Of a stretch of 64,000 nucleotides of DNA, positions 53,050 through 62,138 are shown one piece after another; position 1 is the first letter of the stretch; every line of letters starts with the position of its first letter. The notes below the pieces were generated by a model. That model saw nothing but the letters and a program-made list of their open reading frames with translations, was not told the DNA's origin and searched no databases. The DNA comes from Enhydrobacter sp. (GTDB taxonomy: Bacteria; Pseudomonadota; Alphaproteobacteria; Reyranellales; Reyranellaceae), in the NCBI RefSeq assembly GCF_030246845.1, contig NZ_CP126889.1, forward strand, positions 5,079,001 to 5,143,000, written 5' to 3'. The position numbers and the translations under genes were made by a program.

Positions 53050-54129
53050 TCAGCGGGACTGCAGCCGCCATTGATCTCCATCCTGGACGAGCTGCAGGCC
53101 GACCTGGGAGAGGGTCTGCTGCAACTGCTCGGGTGTCCCGAGATAATCGAGATGCAGATCGGCGCGATCGGCCTCCAGCGTGCGGACCGAGACCCCCTTC
53201 ACCGCCGGCACCGACGCCAGCCGTTGACGGATCTGCACCCAGTCGCCGAGCGACCGGATCGGCACCGTCACGTCCATGGCCGCCTGCGCGTCCGGCCGGA
53301 CGACGGCAATGCTGCGCCATTGCTCGGCAAGATTGGCATGCATGCTCTTGGCCGCATCCGCCAGCCCCTGCGCGTCCTTCACCGTTACCTTGGGAATGTC
53401 GCTGCGGGCGCCCGTCTGGGTGTCGTAACGCATGCCGCCCACGGTGAGCGGGCCCGACTGCTTGTCGCCCTCGACGATGGCCACGATGATCGTCGGCATA
53501 TGATAGCGCGCGTTCAGCCGCGACAGCGCCGAGACATCGCCGACATAGGCCTCTTCGACCGACAGCGCGTTCTGGTCGAGCTGGTCGCCGCGCACGACCG
53601 TCACCGGCACGGCGCTGCCGGACGTATCGAGCGCCTTCCAGGCGTCGCGCCAGGCATTGTTGTCGTCGAGTGGTTCCACGCCGTCGTTGTCCTTCCACAG
53701 CGGGATCACCAATGCCGGACGCGCCACCGTCTCGACGACACCGACCCCCGACTGGCCGAGCCATGCCTTGACCTGCTGGTTCGCGAAGATGACGTTCAGC
53801 GTCGCCTGATAGCGATTGCCCGCCACGCGCTCGCGCACGAACTCGACGCTGCGCACGAGGCTCTGCAACCGGCTGTCGTCGAGCGGCGGGACCTTCGCGC
53901 GATCCTCCGGCGCGACCATCTGCTCGACGAGCATCCTGGCCGCCTTTCGCTCGGCCTCGAGGATCCCCTGGTCGCGCGCCTTCACGGCGTCCGTGCCGGT
54001 GATATCGACGTCGACACCCGAGATCGTATAGGTGTTGCCGTTCGCGACTTGCGCCTGCGCCATCCCGATGGCGGCGACGGCCGCCAGCGAAAGGACGAGG
54101 ATCGTGGAAAACCAGCGGGCTGGCAGCAT
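53050..54129 (-). CDS. DUF2066 secreted protein
   Basis: 359 residues with signal peptide MLPARWFSTILVLSLAAVAAIGMAQA. The DUF2066 body starts with YTISGVDVDITGTDAVKARD and includes ERKAARMLVEQMV and ARPALVIPLWKD. It is uncharacterised. The gene lies divergent to purM and upstream of PerM and hdaA, an order seen widely in alphaproteobacteria. Its ATG at 54129 lies within the purM promoter region. Confidence 0.88.
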   Translation of the reverse strand: MLPARWFSTILVLSLAAVAAIGMAQAQVANGNTYTISGVDVDITGTDAVKARDQGILEAERKAARMLVEQMVAPEDRAKVPPLDDSRLQSLVRSVEFVRERVAGNRYQATLNVIFANQQVKAWLGQSGVGVVETVARPALVIPLWKDNDGVEPLDDNNAWRDAWKALDTSGSAVPVTVVRGDQLDQNALSVEEAYVGDVSALSRLNARYHMPTIIVAIVEGDKQSGPLTVGGMRYDTQTGARSDIPKVTVKDAQGLADAAKSMHANLAEQWRSIAVVRPDAQAAMDVTVPIRSLGDWVQIRQRLASVPAVKGVSVRTLEADRADLHLDYLGTPEQLQQTLSQVGLQLVQDGDQWRLQSR

Positions 54130-54188
54130 TGCGGGTGTCCGGTTTTTGGCTATGTTCGCGCCATCTATCTAGCACGAATGAGCCTGGC

Positions 54189-55280
54189 TTGAAGCCTGAC
54201 GCGCCCGGACACAATCGCCCGCCCCTCACCTACAAGGATGCCGGCGTCGATATCGACGCGGGCGACGCGCTGGTGGAGCACATCAAGCCGCTGGCCAGGA
54301 GCACCCATCGTCGCGGCGTCATGGGCGGCCTGGGCGGCTTCGGCGGCCTGTTCGATCTCAAGGCGGCGGGCTTTCGCGACCCGATCCTGGTCTCCGGCAC
54401 CGACGGTGTCGGCACTAAGCTCAAGGTCGCGATCGAAGCGGGGATTCCCGACACGGTCGGCATCGATCTCGTGGCGATGTGCGTCAACGACATCGTGGTG
54501 CAGGGCGCCGATCCGCTGTTCTTCCTCGACTACTATGCCACCGGCCACCTCGAGATCGAGACCGGCCGACGCATCGTCGCAGGGATCGCCGAGGGCTGTC
54601 GCCGCGCCGGCTGCGCGCTGATCGGCGGCGAGACGGCGGAAATGCCGGGCATGTACGCCGAGGGCGACTACGATCTCGCCGGCTTCGCCGTGGGCGCGGC
54701 CGAGCGCGAGCAGCTTTTGCCGCGCGCCGACATCGCTGCGGGCGACGTCGTCCTGGGGCTGGCGGCAAGCGGCGCCCATTCCAACGGCTACTCGCTGGTG
54801 CGCGGCGTCGTGAAGCGCAGCGGACTTGCCTTCGATGCGGCGTCGCCTTTCGGCAGCGGCTCGCTCGGCGAGGCCCTGCTCGAGCCGACGCGGATCTACG
54901 CCAGGCAGCTTCTGTCGGCGATCCGCGCGACCGGCGCCATCAAGGGACTGGCGCACATCACCGGCGGAGGGCTGCCGGGCAACGTGCCGCGCTGCCTGCC
55001 GGACGGCCGGCGTGCCCGGCTCGATGCGCGCCGATGGACGGCGCCGGCCGTCTTCGGCTGGCTGCGCCAGGCCGGCAACGTGCCGGTCGCCGACATGCTG
55101 CGCACCTTCAACTGCGGCATCGGCATGGTCGTGGTGACGGCGAAGGACGACGCCGCGCGCGTCAGGCAGGCGCTGGTCGACGCCGGCGAGACGGTGGAGG
55201 AGATCGGCGTCATCGAAGCCGGCCCCGCCGCCGAAGCGGACTGCGTCGTCGAGCACGCCGACAGCCTATGGCGAAATTGA
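54189..55280 (+). CDS. purM: Phosphoribosylformylglycinamidine cyclo-ligase (AIR synthetase)
   Basis: Fifth step of purine synthesis. 363 residues from the TTG at 54189. The family core is visible: LTYKDAGVDIDAGDALVE, VSGTDGVGTKLKVA, AMCVNDIVVQGADPLFFLDY, LIGGETAEMPGMY and HITGGGLPGNVPRCLP. No in-frame ATG exists before residue 45, so the start must be a TTG or GTG. I chose the TTG that leaves 12 residues before LTYKDAG; a TTG at 54129 is possible. A four-codon mini-ORF (ATG at 54178) ends in a stop overlapping the chosen TTG. purN overlaps its end by 13 bp. Confidence 0.93.
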   Translation: MKPDAPGHNRPPLTYKDAGVDIDAGDALVEHIKPLARSTHRRGVMGGLGGFGGLFDLKAAGFRDPILVSGTDGVGTKLKVAIEAGIPDTVGIDLVAMCVNDIVVQGADPLFFLDYYATGHLEIETGRRIVAGIAEGCRRAGCALIGGETAEMPGMYAEGDYDLAGFAVGAAEREQLLPRADIAAGDVVLGLAASGAHSNGYSLVRGVVKRSGLAFDAASPFGSGSLGEALLEPTRIYARQLLSAIRATGAIKGLAHITGGGLPGNVPRCLPDGRRARLDARRWTAPAVFGWLRQAGNVPVADMLRTFNCGIGMVVVTAKDDAARVRQALVDAGETVEEIGVIEAGPAAEADCVVEHADSLWRN

Positions 55281-55918
55281 AAGTCGGAATCCTGATCTCG
55301 GGGCGCGGCAGCAACATGGCCGCCCTCATCAAGGCGGCCACGGCGCCCGACTATCCCGCCGAGATCGCCTGCGTGATCAGCAACGTCGCCGATGCGCCGG
55401 GCCTGGGCATCGCGCGTCAGGCCGGCATCGCCGCCATGGTCATCTCCCACAAGGACCATCCCGACCGCGAGAGCTTCGACCGCGCCCTGTCCTCGGCGCT
55501 CGAAAGCCATGGCGTCGAGCTGGTGGTGCTGGCGGGCTTCATGCGCATCCTGAGCCGCTGGTTCCCCGAGCGTTGGGCGGGCCGGCTGCTCAACATCCAT
55601 CCCTCGCTGCTGCCCGCGTTCAGGGGGCGGCATGTCGAGCGGCAGGCCTTGTCGGCCGGCGTGCGCGTGAGCGGCTGCACGGTGCATCTGGTCGTTCCCG
55701 ATCTCGATGCCGGCCCGATCGTCGCCCAGGCGGCGGTGCCCGTGCTGCCGAACGATACAGAGGAGACCCTTTCTGCGCGCATCCTGCGCCAGGAGCACCG
55801 CCTCTATCCGATGGTGGTGCGCTGGTTCGCCGAGGGCCGCATTGTCGAGACGAGCAGGGGCGTCGAGGTGAAGGACGTGCCGGCGGGCGCCACCCTGCTC
55901 TTCTCGGCCGAGCCCTAG
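55268..55918 (+). CDS. purN: Phosphoribosylglycinamide formyltransferase
   Basis: Third step of purine synthesis, formyl transfer from 10-formyl-tetrahydrofolate. 216 residues. Start VGILISGRGSNMAALI, active-site NIHPSLLPAFRGRHVERQAL (Asn and His) and VVPDLDAGPIVAQA (Asp). The ATG at 55268 lies 13 bp inside purM, so the pair is translationally coupled. Confidence 0.96.
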   Translation: MAKLKVGILISGRGSNMAALIKAATAPDYPAEIACVISNVADAPGLGIARQAGIAAMVISHKDHPDRESFDRALSSALESHGVELVVLAGFMRILSRWFPERWAGRLLNIHPSLLPAFRGRHVERQALSAGVRVSGCTVHLVVPDLDAGPIVAQAAVPVLPNDTEETLSARILRQEHRLYPMVVRWFAEGRIVETSRGVEVKDVPAGATLLFSAEP

Positions 55919-55964
55919 TCGGCTATAAGATCGCCGAAATTCATAACTGACCCGGGAGATCCCG

Positions 55965-56171
55965 ATGGCCGAAGCAACCCAGGAAGAATTCCGCGCCCAC
56001 GAGGAAACCTATCAGGCTTTCAGCAAGCTCGTCCTGTTCATGATCCTCTGGCTCGTGCTGCTCCTGTCCACCATGGCGCTGGGCCTCATCGGCGGTGTTT
56101 CGATCCTCGCGCTGCTGATCGGGGTCGGCGGCACCTTGGCGCTGATCATCGGTTTTGCCGTCTATGGCTGA
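55965..56171 (+). CDS. aa3-type cytochrome c oxidase small subunit IV
   Basis: 68 residues, the bacterial subunit IV of aa3 oxidase (COX4_pro_2 type). A short charged N-terminus (HEETYQAFSKLVLF) precedes one membrane helix, with a second hydrophobic stretch at the end. The ATG has GGGAGA at about 6 nt, and a possible -10 TATAAG (55924-55929) lies upstream. The main oxidase genes are not in this window. Confidence 0.86.
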   Translation: MAEATQEEFRAHEETYQAFSKLVLFMILWLVLLLSTMALGLIGGVSILALLIGVGGTLALIIGFAVYG

Positions 56172-56194
56172 CGGCTCCCCGAACGCGCAAACGA

Positions 56195-56218
56195 AAAGCG
56201 GCCCGACGGGGCCGCTTT
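56195..56218. terminator. Bidirectional terminator between the oxidase subunit and ndk
   Basis: AAAGCGGCCC-GACG-GGGCCGCTTT is a perfect 10-bp stem with T-runs on both strands (CTTTCT on +, CTTTTCG on -). It serves the convergent oxidase subunit and ndk genes. Confidence 0.85.
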
Positions 56219-56238
56219 CTATTTGAGCCGACTGTCTA

Positions 56239-56661
56239 TCAGCCGACGATCTCGGTGCCCGAGAAGAAATAGGCGATCTCGGTCGCCGCCGTCTCCGGCG
56301 AATCCGACCCGTGCACCGAGTTGGCCTCGATCGACTCGGCGAAGTCCTTGCGGATCGTCCCCGGCGCCGCGTTGGCGGGATTGGTGGCGCCCATGATATC
56401 GCGGTTCTTCGCGATCGCGCCGTCGCCCTCCAGAACCTGCACCACGACGGGCCCCGAGGTCATGAAGGTGCAGAGGTCGTTGAAGAACGGCCGCTCCCTG
56501 TGCACGCCGTAGAACTCTTCCGCCTGCTTGCGGCTCATCCAGATGCGCTTTTGCGCCACGATGCGCAGGCCCTTCTCCTCGAAGCGGGCGTTGATCTTGC
56601 CGGTCAGGTTCCGGCGCGTCGCGTCCGGCTTGATGATCGAGAAAGTGCGTTCGACGGCCAT
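56239..56661 (-). CDS. ndk: Nucleoside diphosphate kinase
   Basis: Balances NTP pools by phosphate transfer through a phosphohistidine. 140 residues, start AVERTFSIIKPDATRRN, catalytic His in SIEANSVHGSDSPETA. The ATG is preceded by AGAGGG. A well-spaced promoter lies upstream (56702-56730). Confidence 0.97.
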   Translation of the reverse strand: MAVERTFSIIKPDATRRNLTGKINARFEEKGLRIVAQKRIWMSRKQAEEFYGVHRERPFFNDLCTFMTSGPVVVQVLEGDGAIAKNRDIMGATNPANAAPGTIRKDFAESIEANSVHGSDSPETAATEIAYFFSGTEIVG

Positions 56662-56701
56662 GAATCCCTCTTGCCAGTCTCAGGTGAGCGGGTGGGCGCG
56701 C

Positions 56702-56730
56702 CTTATAAAGGCGGGGTTTGAGACCGGCAA
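56702..56730 (-). promoter_or_regulatory. ndk promoter with overlapping palindrome
   Basis: On the - strand: TTGCCG (56730-56725), 17-bp spacer and TATAAG (56707-56702). The -10 lies inside GCCTT-ATA-AAGGC (56700-56712), a perfect inverted repeat that could be an operator. The leader would be about 35 nt with a Shine-Dalgarno sequence, unlike the near-leaderless genes elsewhere in the window. Confidence 0.55.
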
Positions 56731-56784
56731 GGCGGTCAATCGTCTTGGTTCGGCCCCGCTGCGCGTGGTAAAGGCCGCCGCTCC

Positions 56785-58650
56785 ATGCTGCACGTCACCG
56801 ACCTTTCCTTTCGCCACGGCGAGCGGGTGCTGTTCGATCGCGCCTCGGCGGCCATTTCCGACGGCTGGAAGGTCGGTCTCGTCGGCCGCAACGGCGCCGG
56901 CAAATCGACGCTGCTGAAGCTGATCCAGGGTGAGCTCGAGGCCGACGGCGGCAACATCAACCTGATGGGCCGCACGCGGATCGGCTCGGTGCCGCAGGAT
57001 CCGCCGGGCGGCGATATCAGCGTCCTCGACGCCGTGCTTGCCGCCGATGTCGAGCGCACGCAGCTCCTGGCCGAGGCCGACGCATGCCACGACGGCCTGC
57101 GGCTCGCCGAGATCCATATGCGGCTGGACGAGATCGGCGCGGCGTCGGCGCCGGCGCGCGCAGCCTCGATCCTGAACGGCCTCGGCTTCGACAACGCCGC
57201 GCAAGGCCGGCCATGCGGCGAGTTCTCGGGTGGCTGGCGCATGCGCGTGGCGCTCGCCGGCACGCTGTTCAGCGACCCCGATCTCCTGATCCTCGACGAG
57301 CCTTCGAACCATCTCGATCTCGAGGCGCAGCTCTGGCTCACCGAGCATCTCAAACGGTTCGGCAACACGCTCCTGATGGTGAGCCACGACCGCGATCTGC
57401 TGAACGACGTGTGCGATCACATTGTCCACATCGAGCAGCAGAAGCTCGTCACCTACAGCGGCAACTACGACACGTTCGAGCGCACGCGCGCGGAGCGGCT
57501 GGAGAACGATGCGGCGCAGCAGGCCAAGCTGGCCGCCCAGCGCAAGCACATGCAGGCTTTCGTCGACCGCTTCCGCTACAAGGCGAGCAAGGCGCGCCAG
57601 GCGCAGTCCCGCCTCAAGATGATCGAGAAGCTGGGACCGATCGCCAGCGTGCCTGTCGAGGAGCGCATCGCCTTCAGCTTCCCGCCACCCGACCGGCTCG
57701 CCTCGCCGATCGAGACGCTGGACGAGGTGACGGTGGGCTACGGCGACGGCCCTCCCGTGCTGCGCAAGCTCGACCTTCGGCTCGACATGGACGACCGCAT
57801 CGCGCTCCTGGGCCAGAACGGCAACGGCAAGTCGACCTTCATCCGCCTCCTCTGCGACCGGCTGGCGCCGCGCGAGGGCACGATCAAGCGCACTCCCAGG
57901 CTGCGCATCGGCTACTTCTCGCAGGACCAGGAGGAGGCGCTCGACTACGACGAGACGCCGTTCGATCACATGAACCGTGCGCTCGGGCCCGGCGCCGGCG
58001 AGGCAAAGGTGCGGGCCCAGCTCGGCCGCTTCGGCTTCTCGCGCGATCGGGCCGACCTCAAGGTCGGCGTGCTGTCGGGCGGCGAGAAGACGCGGCTCCT
58101 GCTGGCGCTCGCCACCCGCAACGCGCCGCATCTGCTCCTGCTCGACGAGCCGACCAACCATCTCGACATGGACGCCCGCGCCTCCCTGATCGACGCCATC
58201 AACGATTTCGAGGGCGCGGTCGTGCTGGTGAGCCACGACACGCATCTGGTGAAGATGGTGGCGGACCAGCTCTGGCTGGTCGCCGGCGGCGCCGTGCGGG
58301 CCTTCGACGGCGATATCGACGATTACCAGGCCAGGCTGCTGCGCGAGCGCGGCACCAGGCCGGTCAAGGAAGCCAAGCCCAAGAAGGAGAAGCGAGCGCC
58401 CGCTCCCGCGCCCGCCGAAAAGCCCAGGCGTGGCCACCTCAAGCGCACATTGGAGAAGACCGAGAAGCTGATTGCCGAGCTGAGCAAGCAGCGCGGCGAG
58501 ATCGAGACCCGGCTCGCCGATCCCGCGACCTATTCGGGACCGCCGACGCTCGCTGCCGAGCTGCAGAAGGAAAAGGTGCGGCTGGAGCGCGAGCTCGCGC
58601 ACGCCGAGCACGAGTGGCTGGTGGCGCAGGAGGCGTACGAGGCTGCGTGA
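56785..58650 (+). CDS. ABC-F family ATPase (Uup/EttA-like)
   Basis: Soluble twin ABC ATPase of the ribosome-associated ABC-F group. 621 residues. The first domain has GRNGAGKST, FSGGWRMRVALA and LLILDEPSNHLD. The linker (RRAQSRLKMIEKLG-type helix) precedes the second domain with GQNGNGKST, LSGGEKTRLLLA and LLLLDEPTNHLD. The C-terminus is a charged coiled coil (KLIAELSKQRGEIETRL), as in Uup. No membrane segments. It is divergent from ndk. Its exact role (translation or DNA-structure tolerance) cannot be read. Confidence 0.94.
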   Translation: MLHVTDLSFRHGERVLFDRASAAISDGWKVGLVGRNGAGKSTLLKLIQGELEADGGNINLMGRTRIGSVPQDPPGGDISVLDAVLAADVERTQLLAEADACHDGLRLAEIHMRLDEIGAASAPARAASILNGLGFDNAAQGRPCGEFSGGWRMRVALAGTLFSDPDLLILDEPSNHLDLEAQLWLTEHLKRFGNTLLMVSHDRDLLNDVCDHIVHIEQQKLVTYSGNYDTFERTRAERLENDAAQQAKLAAQRKHMQAFVDRFRYKASKARQAQSRLKMIEKLGPIASVPVEERIAFSFPPPDRLASPIETLDEVTVGYGDGPPVLRKLDLRLDMDDRIALLGQNGNGKSTFIRLLCDRLAPREGTIKRTPRLRIGYFSQDQEEALDYDETPFDHMNRALGPGAGEAKVRAQLGRFGFSRDRADLKVGVLSGGEKTRLLLALATRNAPHLLLLDEPTNHLDMDARASLIDAINDFEGAVVLVSHDTHLVKMVADQLWLVAGGAVRAFDGDIDDYQARLLRERGTRPVKEAKPKKEKRAPAPAPAEKPRRGHLKRTLEKTEKLIAELSKQRGEIETRLADPATYSGPPTLAAELQKEKVRLERELAHAEHEWLVAQEAYEAA

Positions 58651-58652
58651 GC

Positions 58653-59876
58653 CTATTCCGCGGCCGCCGCCACCGGCGGCGCTGCAGCCTGCCGGATCAC
58701 CATCACGATTCCGGCGTTCACCACGTAAAGGGCGGTTGCGATCCAGAACATCATCGCCGGCTCGCCGAGACTCATGAGCTGGCTGAAGACCAGCGGCGCC
58801 AGGAACGAGCCGAGATCGAGGCCCGAGTAGACGAAACCGAACACCTTGCCCGATGCGCCGGGCGGCGTCGCGTGCCGCACGATCATGTCGCGCGACGGTC
58901 CGGTCGTGCCGCCGGCGAAGCCGGCCAGTGCAAGCACCAGGGGCAGCAGCCCCGCCGACACGCTCTCCGTCGCGACCGGCAAGGTGAACGCGGCGGCCAC
59001 CAGGAGACCGATGGCGGCGACGCGCTCGTGCTGATGGACGCGATCGGCGAAATAGCCGCCGACCAAAGTTCCCGCTGCCGAGCCGATGACGAACACCATC
59101 AGGCAGAGGGCGGCGTAGTTTTCCGAGACGTCGAACATGCTCTTCCATGCCGGCACCGCGAACTGCTGGATGCCCACTGTGTTGGTCGACAGCAGCGCGA
59201 AATAGACCAGACAGAGCAGGATCGGCGCCTGCAGGAACAGCGTCTTCGCGGCAATCGCGCCGTCCCTCGCCGCCACCGCGCGCGCCTTGATGCGATGGTC
59301 GACGAGATCGGTTCGATGGACGAGCACGAGGACCGACAGCACCAGGCCGGGAACGGCGCCGATCAGGGCCGCACCGACCCAGCCGAACAGATGGTCGAGG
59401 AAGTACATCGCCGGCCCCGCCGCCCAGCCCAGCGAGCCGCCGAGGCCGTGGATGCTGAACGCCCGCCCGAGCCGCTTCTGGTTCACCGAGGCGTTCAGGA
59501 GCGCGAAGTCGGCCGGATGGAAGACGCAGTTGCCGAGACCGCCCAGCACGGCAATCGCGGCGAAGACGGGAAAGGAATGCGCCACCGAGAGCAGACCAAG
59601 CGTGAGGCCGAGCGCCGCGAGCCCGCCGGCGAGGATGGGTCGGGCGCCGAACCGGTCGACGGCGAAGCCGGCCGCCGTCTGGCCGAGGCCGGACACGCCG
59701 TAGAACAGGCTGCCCAGCAATCCCACTTCGGTAAAGGTCAGCCCGGCCGCGTCGCGCACGATCAGCAGCATGGTGACGAAGGCGAGCTGGTAGTAGTGGC
59801 TGGTGCCATGCGCCACGCCGATCAGGCTGATGACCCGGACATCGCGGCTGGCAGGGACGGCAACGGCTGCGGACAT
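58653..59876 (-). CDS. MFS transporter (fosmidomycin-resistance-like)
   Basis: 407 residues with about twelve hydrophobic segments. It resembles the FSR group: LIGVAHGTSHYYQLAFVTML, GFAVDRFGARPILAGGLAAL, GNCVFHPADFALLNASV and SIHGLGGSLGWAAGP. Likely an efflux carrier; the substrate is unknown. The stop is 2 bp from the convergent ABC-F stop. It is divergent from the cyclase-family gene over 137 bp. Confidence 0.86.
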   Translation of the reverse strand: MSAAVAVPASRDVRVISLIGVAHGTSHYYQLAFVTMLLIVRDAAGLTFTEVGLLGSLFYGVSGLGQTAAGFAVDRFGARPILAGGLAALGLTLGLLSVAHSFPVFAAIAVLGGLGNCVFHPADFALLNASVNQKRLGRAFSIHGLGGSLGWAAGPAMYFLDHLFGWVGAALIGAVPGLVLSVLVLVHRTDLVDHRIKARAVAARDGAIAAKTLFLQAPILLCLVYFALLSTNTVGIQQFAVPAWKSMFDVSENYAALCLMVFVIGSAAGTLVGGYFADRVHQHERVAAIGLLVAAAFTLPVATESVSAGLLPLVLALAGFAGGTTGPSRDMIVRHATPPGASGKVFGFVYSGLDLGSFLAPLVFSQLMSLGEPAMMFWIATALYVVNAGIVMVIRQAAAPPVAAAAE

Positions 59877-60013
59877 TCACCACCTCTCGTGCAGCGATCA
59901 TAGACGATCCCGCCGGCAGCGAACTGCGGAATTGCGCGCAGGAGCCATGCAAGCGTAATGACGGGCGCGGCGAGCACGGGCTAGTGTCCCCGCGCACAGG
60001 AGGGAGAAACATC

Positions 60014-61051
60014 ATGAAGCGCTGGAAGCATCGCCCCGAAGGTTCGACCTGGGGAGACTGGGGCGACGACGATCAGCTTGGCCGCCTCAATCTCATCACG
60101 CCGAAAAAGGTCCTGGAAGGCATCGCCGAGGTGAAGGAAGGCCTCTCCTTCTGCCTCAGCCTGCCGCTCGACCTGCCAGGCGGCAGTGTGCTCAATCCGC
60201 GCCGGCTGCCCCCGGTGCTGTCGCCGACCGGCGACGAGAACGGCTGGCGCTTCAACTTCCTCACCAACAAGATCAATCCGCTGTTCACGGACGTGACCAG
60301 CGACGACCGCGTCATCCTCACCCTGCAATACTCCACGCAATGGGACACGCTCGCCCATGTCGGCGGCATGTTCGATGCCGACGGCGACGGCGTGCCCGAG
60401 CCGCTCTACTACAACGGCTTCAAGGCCGGCACGGACGTGGTCGGCCCGCAACAGGACGCCGGCCGCGACGGCTGCGGCCATATGAGCTACGCCCACAAGC
60501 TCGGCGTTGAGAACATGGCGGCCAAGGCGATCCAGGGCCGGGCCGTCATGGTCGATCTCGAGAAGCACTATGGCCGGGACAACAAATACGTGAACTACGA
60601 CGATTTCCGGCGCGTTCTGGAGGCCGACAAGGTCGTGGTCGAGCCCGGGGACATGCTGCTGCTCTACACCGGCTTCACCGACGAGATCGTCAAGATGAAC
60701 AAGCAGGTCGATCCGGCGCGCTGCCACGCCATGTGCTGCGTGCTCGACGGCCGCGACCAGCGGCTCCTCCAGTGGATCACCGACAGTCAGATCTCGGCCC
60801 TGATCGCCGACAACTACGGCGTGGAGGCGGTGCCGGCCCGACCCGGTCCCGAGAACGCCGAGCATCCCTGGCTGCCCATCCACAACCATTGCCTGTTCAA
60901 GCTCGGCCTGAACCTTGGCGAGATCTGGTGGCTGAAGGACCTGGCGCTCTGGCTGCGCGACAGGAAGCGCTCGCGCTTCCTGCTGACGGCCCCGCCGCTG
61001 CGCCTGCCGGGCGCCGTCGGATCGCCGGCGACGCCCGTCGCGACCGTCTGA
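60014..61051 (+). CDS. Cyclase-family metal-dependent hydrolase (kynurenine-formamidase-like)
   Basis: 345 residues of the cyclase family (PF04199-like). The metal motif is TQWDTLAHVGG, followed by ENMAAKAIQGRAVMVDLEKHYG, EPGDMLLLYTGFTDE and NHCLFKLGLNLGEIWW. The group hydrolyses amides, lactones or formamides; the substrate is unknown. The start is fixed by AGGAGGGAG 7 nt before the ATG at 60014. The FkbM gene follows after 6 bp. Confidence 0.88.
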   Translation: MKRWKHRPEGSTWGDWGDDDQLGRLNLITPKKVLEGIAEVKEGLSFCLSLPLDLPGGSVLNPRRLPPVLSPTGDENGWRFNFLTNKINPLFTDVTSDDRVILTLQYSTQWDTLAHVGGMFDADGDGVPEPLYYNGFKAGTDVVGPQQDAGRDGCGHMSYAHKLGVENMAAKAIQGRAVMVDLEKHYGRDNKYVNYDDFRRVLEADKVVVEPGDMLLLYTGFTDEIVKMNKQVDPARCHAMCCVLDGRDQRLLQWITDSQISALIADNYGVEAVPARPGPENAEHPWLPIHNHCLFKLGLNLGEIWWLKDLALWLRDRKRSRFLLTAPPLRLPGAVGSPATPVATV

Positions 61052-61057
61052 TCGCGC

Positions 61058-62137
61058 ATGGCTGCGTCGTCCTTTGCCGCGCTCGTCGCCAGGAGCCTGA
61101 CGCAGCCCTTTGCGCTGGTCGATGTCGGATGCTCGGGCGGCATCGATCCCAGATGGCGGGTCTTCGAGCCCCGGCTGAAGGTGCTCGGGATCGATGCCAG
61201 CGAGGCCGAATGTCGACGCCTCAGCCAGCTCGAGCGCAATCCGGACGCTCACTACGTGCCGGGCTTCGCCGGCCTTCCGGAGGGCCATCCGCATCGCCAC
61301 AAGACGTCGATCGGCTCGATCAGCGATCTCATCCTGCCGCGCCTCAGCTACATGCGCACACGCGAGATCCGGCAGGCCTGGCTTGCCGGCGCGTCGCACG
61401 AGGAGCGCATGCGCCAGAACGAATGGCAGACCACCGAGCTTGCGAGCACCACCCAGACGATCGTCGTGCCCGAGCTATTGGAGCAGCGCGGCTGGAAGGC
61501 CGTCGACTACCTCAAGATCGATATCGATCGCGACGATCTCGAAGTGCTGATGAGCTTCGAAGGCCGCTTCGAGCAATTCGGCGTGGTCGCCGTCCAGGTC
61601 GAGGTGATGTTCATCGGTTCGGATTCCGAGCTGCAGCACACCTTCCACAACACCGACCGGTTCATGCGACGGCAGGGCTTCGAGCTGTTCGACCTCGAGG
61701 TGCGGCGCTACTCGGCGCGTGCCCTGCCGAGCCGCTACATCTGGCCGACGCCGGCCGAGACCGAGTTCGGCCGGCCGTTCATGGGCGAGGCCTATTATGC
61801 GTTGGACCCGGTTGCCGCCAAGGGCGGCGACCGCACGCCCGACATCACGCAGTTCGCCAAGCTGGCCGCGATCTTCTCGCTCTGGAACGTGCCCGATGCC
61901 GCGGCCGAGCTCGTGCTTGCGAGGCGCCACTCGTTCGAGCCGCTGTTCGCCGTCGACCGGGCCCTCGACGCCCTGGCGGCGCAAGCGCAGCCCGATCGCC
62001 TGCGGCCGCTTTCCTACGCCGACTACCTCGCCGAGTTCGAGAAGGACGAGCCGTCGTTCTACCGCCGCGAAGGTCCGATCGGGCTCGGCGAGCGGCTTTC
62101 GGCCGCCTGGAAGGCATACCGGCGCCCGCGGCGGTGA
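61058..62137 (+). CDS. FkbM-family methyltransferase-like protein
   Basis: 359 residues. SAM-binding start FALVDVGCSGGIDPRWR and GIDASEAECRRL. The FkbM region is VDYLKIDIDRDDLEVLMSF. FkbM enzymes methylate hydroxyl groups of polyketides, sugars or lipids. It sits 6 bp after the cyclase-family gene, so the pair may act in one pathway. No biosynthetic cluster surrounds it. It ends next to the convergent holC stop. Confidence 0.82.
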   Translation: MAASSFAALVARSLTQPFALVDVGCSGGIDPRWRVFEPRLKVLGIDASEAECRRLSQLERNPDAHYVPGFAGLPEGHPHRHKTSIGSISDLILPRLSYMRTREIRQAWLAGASHEERMRQNEWQTTELASTTQTIVVPELLEQRGWKAVDYLKIDIDRDDLEVLMSFEGRFEQFGVVAVQVEVMFIGSDSELQHTFHNTDRFMRRQGFELFDLEVRRYSARALPSRYIWPTPAETEFGRPFMGEAYYALDPVAAKGGDRTPDITQFAKLAAIFSLWNVPDAAAELVLARRHSFEPLFAVDRALDALAAQAQPDRLRPLSYADYLAEFEKDEPSFYRREGPIGLGERLSAAWKAYRRPRR

Positions 62138-62138
62138 G

